This document shows positions 60,352 to 64,000 of a stretch of 64,000 bases of DNA, piece by piece. Both the position numbers and the translations under genes were made by a program. The stretch is from Microbulbifer sediminum. Lineage in GTDB: Bacteria; Pseudomonadota; Gammaproteobacteria; Pseudomonadales; Cellvibrionaceae. The notes under the pieces were generated by a model. It ran no database searches and was not told the origin of the DNA. It saw nothing but the letters and a program-made list of their open reading frames with translations. Every line of letters begins with the position of its first letter. Position 1 is the stretch's first letter. The stretch is from positions 62,001 to 126,000 of the forward strand of contig NZ_JAJSAP010000004.1 in the NCBI RefSeq assembly GCF_021729035.1. Direction: 5' to 3'.

Positions 60352-61446
60352 TCATCGCCCTTTGATTTCTTCAGCACATGCGGCAAGCACGCGCTCGGTG
60401 GCATCCGTTACCGCCACGCTGCGCGCGGCCCGTGCCATGGCTACCAGTTTCTCTGGCTGTGCAAACAGCCCGCCCATCAATTCTGCCAGTTGCTCTGCCG
60501 TCAGGGTTTCCTGCTGCACAACCACCGCGCCGCCTGCCTGCTGCAACCACTCACCGTTTTTGGTCTGGTGATCGTCGATTGCAAACGGGAAAGGCACCAT
60601 GATTGCGCCGACCCCTGCCGCCGCGACCTCAGATACGGTCAAGGCGCCGGCACGACAGACCACCAGGTCCGCATGGCCATAGGCCGCCGCCATGTCGCTG
60701 ATAAACGGTACGACCTCGGCCTCCACCCCGGCCTGGCTATATGCCTCGCGAGCCAGGTCCAGGTGTCGCGTGCCGGCCTGGTGCACGATCAGCGGCCGCT
60801 CTTCCGGCTGCAGCATCTCTACCGCCTGCGGCACCAGCTCGTTGATCGCCACCGCCCCCAGGCTGCCCCCCAGCACCAGCAAGCGCAGCGGGCGCTCGCG
60901 CGCCACGCGCTCTTCCGGGGCTGGCAGGGCCACAATCTCCTCCCGCACCGGGTTACCCACCTGCTCTGCATGGGGCAGGCCGCTGTCAAACGCTTCCAGT
61001 ACCCGGTTGGCAATCTTAGCCAGCAACCGGTTGGTGGTTCCGGCCACTGCGTTCTGTTCGTGAATAATCAGCGGTACCCGACTCAGCTTTGCCGCCACTC
61101 CACCCGGCCCGGAGGCAAAACCACCGAAACCGAGTACCGCGTCCGGTTTGACCTTCCTCACCACAGCACGCGCCTGCATCACTGCCCTGGACACCTGCAA
61201 CGGGGCCTTGAGCAGCGCCAGTTTCCCCTTGCCGCGTACACCCTCGACAGAAATCACATGCAGCGGGATATCGGCATCGGGGATCAGCTGCGACTCAATG
61301 CCCCGTGCTGTACCCAGCCATTCGACCCGCGCACCGCGGGCAATCAGTGCCCGCGCCACTGCCAGCGCCGGGAAAACGTGTCCGCCGGTCCCTCCGGCCA
61401 TGACCAGGAAGGTCCGACCGGCAAATGACGGTTCAGTCGCTGTCAT
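60352..61446 (-). CDS. murG: UDP-GlcNAc:undecaprenyl-PP-MurNAc-pentapeptide GlcNAc transferase
   Basis: Makes lipid II from lipid I at the cytoplasmic membrane face. It has 364 residues of the GT28 family: MAGGTGGHVFPALAVARAL (glycine loop 1), GFGGFASGPGGVAAKL (loop 2), HEQNAVAGTTNRLL and the UDP-GlcNAc site VCRAGALTVSEVAAAGVGAI. Its ATG shares one base with the ftsW stop (TAATG), showing translational coupling. Confidence 0.98.
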   Translation of the reverse strand: MTATEPSFAGRTFLVMAGGTGGHVFPALAVARALIARGARVEWLGTARGIESQLIPDADIPLHVISVEGVRGKGKLALLKAPLQVSRAVMQARAVVRKVKPDAVLGFGGFASGPGGVAAKLSRVPLIIHEQNAVAGTTNRLLAKIANRVLEAFDSGLPHAEQVGNPVREEIVALPAPEERVARERPLRLLVLGGSLGAVAINELVPQAVEMLQPEERPLIVHQAGTRHLDLAREAYSQAGVEAEVVPFISDMAAAYGHADLVVCRAGALTVSEVAAAGVGAIMVPFPFAIDDHQTKNGEWLQQAGGAVVVQQETLTAEQLAELMGGLFAQPEKLVAMARAARSVAVTDATERVLAACAEEIKGR

Positions 61447-62669
61447 TATGCCGCCTCCCCTTTCATGTCCCGGTCCCCCATCTGCAGCGGGTTGAAAATT
61501 GGCAGGTGCCGGATTTTCGCCATTGCCGACTGATCCTGTTCCTCATCACCGCGCAACTCTGACTGGATCCGCAGCGCCAGTGCGAACAGCGCACAGCACA
61601 CTACCAGGCTGCTGCCTCCGGAACTGACAAATGGCAGCGTCAGCCCCTTGGTGGGTAGCAGCCCTGAGGCGACCCCCATATTCACGAACGCCTGCCCGGC
61701 CAGCATCACAGCGATACCAAACGCCAGCAATGCGGCAAAAATCTTCTGTCGTGCCAGTGCCTCTCGTACCAGTCGCAGCAGTGCCAGGGTAAGCAGGCTG
61801 AAAAGGGCGATGACCACCAGGCCGCCGACCATGCCCCACTCCTCCGACAGGATTGCGAAGATGAAATCTGTGTGCGCCTCAGGCAGGTAAAACAGCTTCT
61901 GCACGCTGTTTCCCAGGCCTACGCCGAACCATTCGCCGCGGCCAAAGGCAATCAGCGACTGGGTCAACTGATAGCCACTGGCAAACTGGTCGCCCCAGGG
62001 GTCCAGGAATGTAGTCAGGCGCTGTAGCCGGTAGGGGCTCAGCATCGCCAACAGCGCCAGGGCGCTCGCCGCAAGCCCCACCAACAGGAACGTATGCGGC
62101 AGGCGTGCTCCGGCGAGGAACACCATCGCCAGTACCGTCCCGGAAATCACCACCACGGAACCAAAGTCAGGCTGCATCAGCAGCAACATGGCAACCAATC
62201 CCAGAATCACCACCGGGATCATGAAGCTGCTCCAGTGGCGCAGCTGCTGGTTGCGGCGAGTCAGGAAACTCGCGAAAAACACCAGGAGGCAGAACTTCGC
62301 CACTTCCGCCGGCTGCACCGTGATCGGGCCGAATACCAGCCAACGGCGACTGCCGTTTACCTCGCGCCCTACGCCGGGTACCAGCACCGCTAGCAACAAC
62401 AGGCAGGAAAACAGCAGCAGCGGCCACGACAGGCGCGACCAGGCCGAGAGCGAGACCTGGCTGACCACCAGTGCCACCAAGCCGCCCAGGCCGAGGAATA
62501 CCAGGTGACGCTTCAGGAAGTACCAGGCATCGCCATACTGGTCCGCGGCGAATGCAATTGAGGCGGACCCCACCATCACCACGCCAATACTTACCAGTGC
62601 CAGAACGCAAAATGGCAGCATCCAGTCCAGGTTGAATTCCTTTTCAGTAGCCTGCGGGATCCGGCTCAT
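61446..62669 (-). CDS. ftsW: Septal peptidoglycan glycosyltransferase FtsW (SEDS)
   Basis: Polytopic SEDS glycosyltransferase working with FtsI. It has 407 residues and about ten membrane helices. The hallmark region is RGEWFGVGLGNSVQKLFYLPEAHTDFIFAI (catalytic Asp region split over GLGNS and HTDF); VNMGVASGLLPTKGLTLPFVSSGG is the SEDS signature. It begins inside the murD stop (ATGA overlap). Confidence 0.98.
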   Translation of the reverse strand: MSRIPQATEKEFNLDWMLPFCVLALVSIGVVMVGSASIAFAADQYGDAWYFLKRHLVFLGLGGLVALVVSQVSLSAWSRLSWPLLLFSCLLLLAVLVPGVGREVNGSRRWLVFGPITVQPAEVAKFCLLVFFASFLTRRNQQLRHWSSFMIPVVILGLVAMLLLMQPDFGSVVVISGTVLAMVFLAGARLPHTFLLVGLAASALALLAMLSPYRLQRLTTFLDPWGDQFASGYQLTQSLIAFGRGEWFGVGLGNSVQKLFYLPEAHTDFIFAILSEEWGMVGGLVVIALFSLLTLALLRLVREALARQKIFAALLAFGIAVMLAGQAFVNMGVASGLLPTKGLTLPFVSSGGSSLVVCCALFALALRIQSELRGDEEQDQSAMAKIRHLPIFNPLQMGDRDMKGEAA

Positions 62670-64000
62670 GCCACACCCCCTGCCCGGTTTTCCGGCAGCT
62701 CGCCCACCGCGCGGCGGAAGTCATCACCTCGCGCCTCAAAATTGCGATACATATCAAAGCTTGCGCAGGCCGGCGATAGCAGCACATAGTCACCCGGTTG
62801 CGCCAACTGCCGCGCGGACTGCACCGCCGCATCCATATCATCGGCTGGCACAATTGTGACGCGCCCACGGAACGCCTCGGCGACTCGCGGTCCGTCCACA
62901 CCAATGGCAACCAGCGCCCGCACGGTATCCGCGGACTCCGCCAGCACCGAGAAATCGGCGCCCTTGCCTTCGCCACCCGCGATCAGCACGATCTTGCGGC
63001 TGCCGCTGGCCAGCCCCTCGAGCGCGGCACGGGTGGCTCCGATATTGGTGCCCTTGGAGTCGTTCACATAGATCACACCGTCCACGTCAGCGACACGTTC
63101 ACAGCGGTGTGGCAGGCCGCGAAAACGGCCAAGCACCGCCAGCATCGCGTGCATCGGCAGGTCGACTGCACTGCCCAGCGCCAGCGCTGCCAGGGCATTG
63201 GCCGTGTTATGACTTCCCACCATTGCCAGCTCACTCACCGGCAGCAGTTTCTCCTGCCCACGTGCCAGCCAGGTGGTGGCCGGGTCATTGCCTACACCAT
63301 CCTGCAACAGCCCGAACTGCCCCAGGTCCGGCCGATCGAGTCCGAAGCTCCACTCGCGGCTGTCACGGGACAGGGGGCCGCGTGTCAGCGGGTCAGCGCG
63401 GTTGATCACCAGCTGGTGCGCGTGGCGATAAATCCGCTGCTTGGCCCGGTGATACGCGGCCATATCCGGGTAGCGGTCCATGTGGTCCGCACTCAGGTTG
63501 AGAATCGTCGCCACCTCAGGAGCCAGGGAAAACGTGGTTTCGAGCTGGAAACTCGACAGTTCGAGCACAAACAGTTCCGGGAGAAGTGCGGGCTGCCCCG
63601 CATCCGCCGGTGCCAGCAAGTCCAGCACCGGCACTCCGATATTGCCGCCCACGCGCACGTCGATGCCGGCCTCCTCGGCCATCATGCCCACCAGGGTGGT
63701 TACCGTGCTCTTACCGTTAGAACCGGTGATTGCGACGATTTTTGGCGGTTCTTCCCGCGCTGCCAGCTCCCGCGCAAACAGCTCGATATCCCCAATCACC
63801 GGGATGCCTGCCGCGGCCGCCCGCTGTAATGCGGGCTCGGCCAGGGACACACCGGGGCTGGCCACAATTTCACTGGCGGCGAGCAGGGTCTCGGGATTCA
63901 GTGGACCGGTTTCCACCGGCACATCCGGGAACGCAGCCCGGAAATCCTCCAGGCCCGGTGGCTCGCTGCGGCTGTCGACAACCACCGGGGAGAAACCGGC
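62666..64000 (-). CDS. murD: UDP-N-acetylmuramoylalanine-D-glutamate ligase (partial, N-terminus off window)
   Basis: Adds D-Glu to UDP-MurNAc-L-Ala. 444 codons plus stop are visible, and the frame is open to the right edge (AGFSPVVVDSRSEPPG), so about 25-35 N-terminal residues are missing. The ATP loop is AITGSNGKSTVTTLVG, the central-domain motif ELSSFQLETTFSL, and the C-terminal domain has YVNDSKGTNIGATRAAL and LLSPACASFDMYRNFEARG. Its stop overlaps the ftsW start. Confidence 0.97.
   Translation of the reverse strand, partial: AGFSPVVVDSRSEPPGLEDFRAAFPDVPVETGPLNPETLLAASEIVASPGVSLAEPALQRAAAAGIPVIGDIELFARELAAREEPPKIVAITGSNGKSTVTTLVGMMAEEAGIDVRVGGNIGVPVLDLLAPADAGQPALLPELFVLELSSFQLETTFSLAPEVATILNLSADHMDRYPDMAAYHRAKQRIYRHAHQLVINRADPLTRGPLSRDSREWSFGLDRPDLGQFGLLQDGVGNDPATTWLARGQEKLLPVSELAMVGSHNTANALAALALGSAVDLPMHAMLAVLGRFRGLPHRCERVADVDGVIYVNDSKGTNIGATRAALEGLASGSRKIVLIAGGEGKGADFSVLAESADTVRALVAIGVDGPRVAEAFRGRVTIVPADDMDAAVQSARQLAQPGDYVLLSPACASFDMYRNFEARGDDFRRAVGELPENRAGGVA

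Noticed and set aside
58798..61428. Open frame of 876 codons antisense to murC/murG
   Set aside because: Lies fully opposite murG, murC and the 5' end of ftsQ; sequence low in recognisable motifs and rich in Arg/His/Gln as expected for an antisense shadow.

Overview
The window is a gene-dense, GC-rich chromosomal segment of a gammaproteobacterium. Gene content and order (gltA | sdhCDAB-sucAB-lpd-sucCD; pilA | pilBCD-coaE-yacG; murD-ftsW-murG-murC-ftsQAZ-lpxC-M23-secA-argJ-mutT; purL | mltF) follow the Pseudomonas/Cellvibrionales pattern. A large secreted chitinase under apparent GlcNAc-type operators suggests a marine polysaccharide degrader such as Microbulbifer or a relative. The genus is inferred from content, not from a database search. 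No rRNA, tRNA, CRISPR array or intact insertion sequence was recognised.

Layout. 1-7.8 kb: 5' part of purL, divergent mltF, a mercuric-reductase-like flavoprotein paired with a TVP38 membrane protein, a YaeR-type VOC protein and a small exported protein of unknown function. 7.9-21 kb: the TCA-cycle block, with sucD, sucC, lpd, sucB, sucA and sdhBADC on the minus strand and gltA divergent. The intergenic spaces hold a terminator and several palindromes, one of them REP-like. 21.4-26.2 kb: a hemerythrin-like gene, then a compact three-gene electron-transfer cassette. Its members are a NirB-like FAD/[2Fe-2S] protein fused to a di-heme-type membrane domain, an 11-heme c-type cytochrome and a Tll0287-like monoheme lipoprotein. 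This is the least explained system in the window. 26.3-29.3 kb: the multidomain GH18 chitinase with a tandem NagR/LacI-type operator. 29.9-35.6 kb: chaB, DUF3820, a glycine-zipper lipoprotein, an S46 dipeptidyl-peptidase, a small zinc-ribbon-like protein, a BaiN/YhiN flavoprotein and dcd.

35.8-41.5 kb: the SOS mutagenesis cassette imuA-imuB-dnaE2, preceded by two exact CTG-N10-CAG LexA boxes; dnaE2 carries an unusual repeat-like in-frame insertion. 41.7-47.5 kb: type IV pilus genes pilA (sigma-54-type promoter) and pilBCD, then coaE and yacG. 47.7-64 kb, minus strand: mutT, argJ, secA, an M23 peptidase, lpxC, ftsZ, ftsA, ftsQ, murC, murG, ftsW and the partial murD. This is the end of the division/cell-wall (dcw) cluster with tightly overlapping genes, but no ddl gene lies between murC and ftsQ.

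Start codons were reassigned where an internal start with a ribosome binding site or family alignment fits better than the longest frame. All functional statements rest on recognised motifs and family knowledge; nothing was searched or computed.
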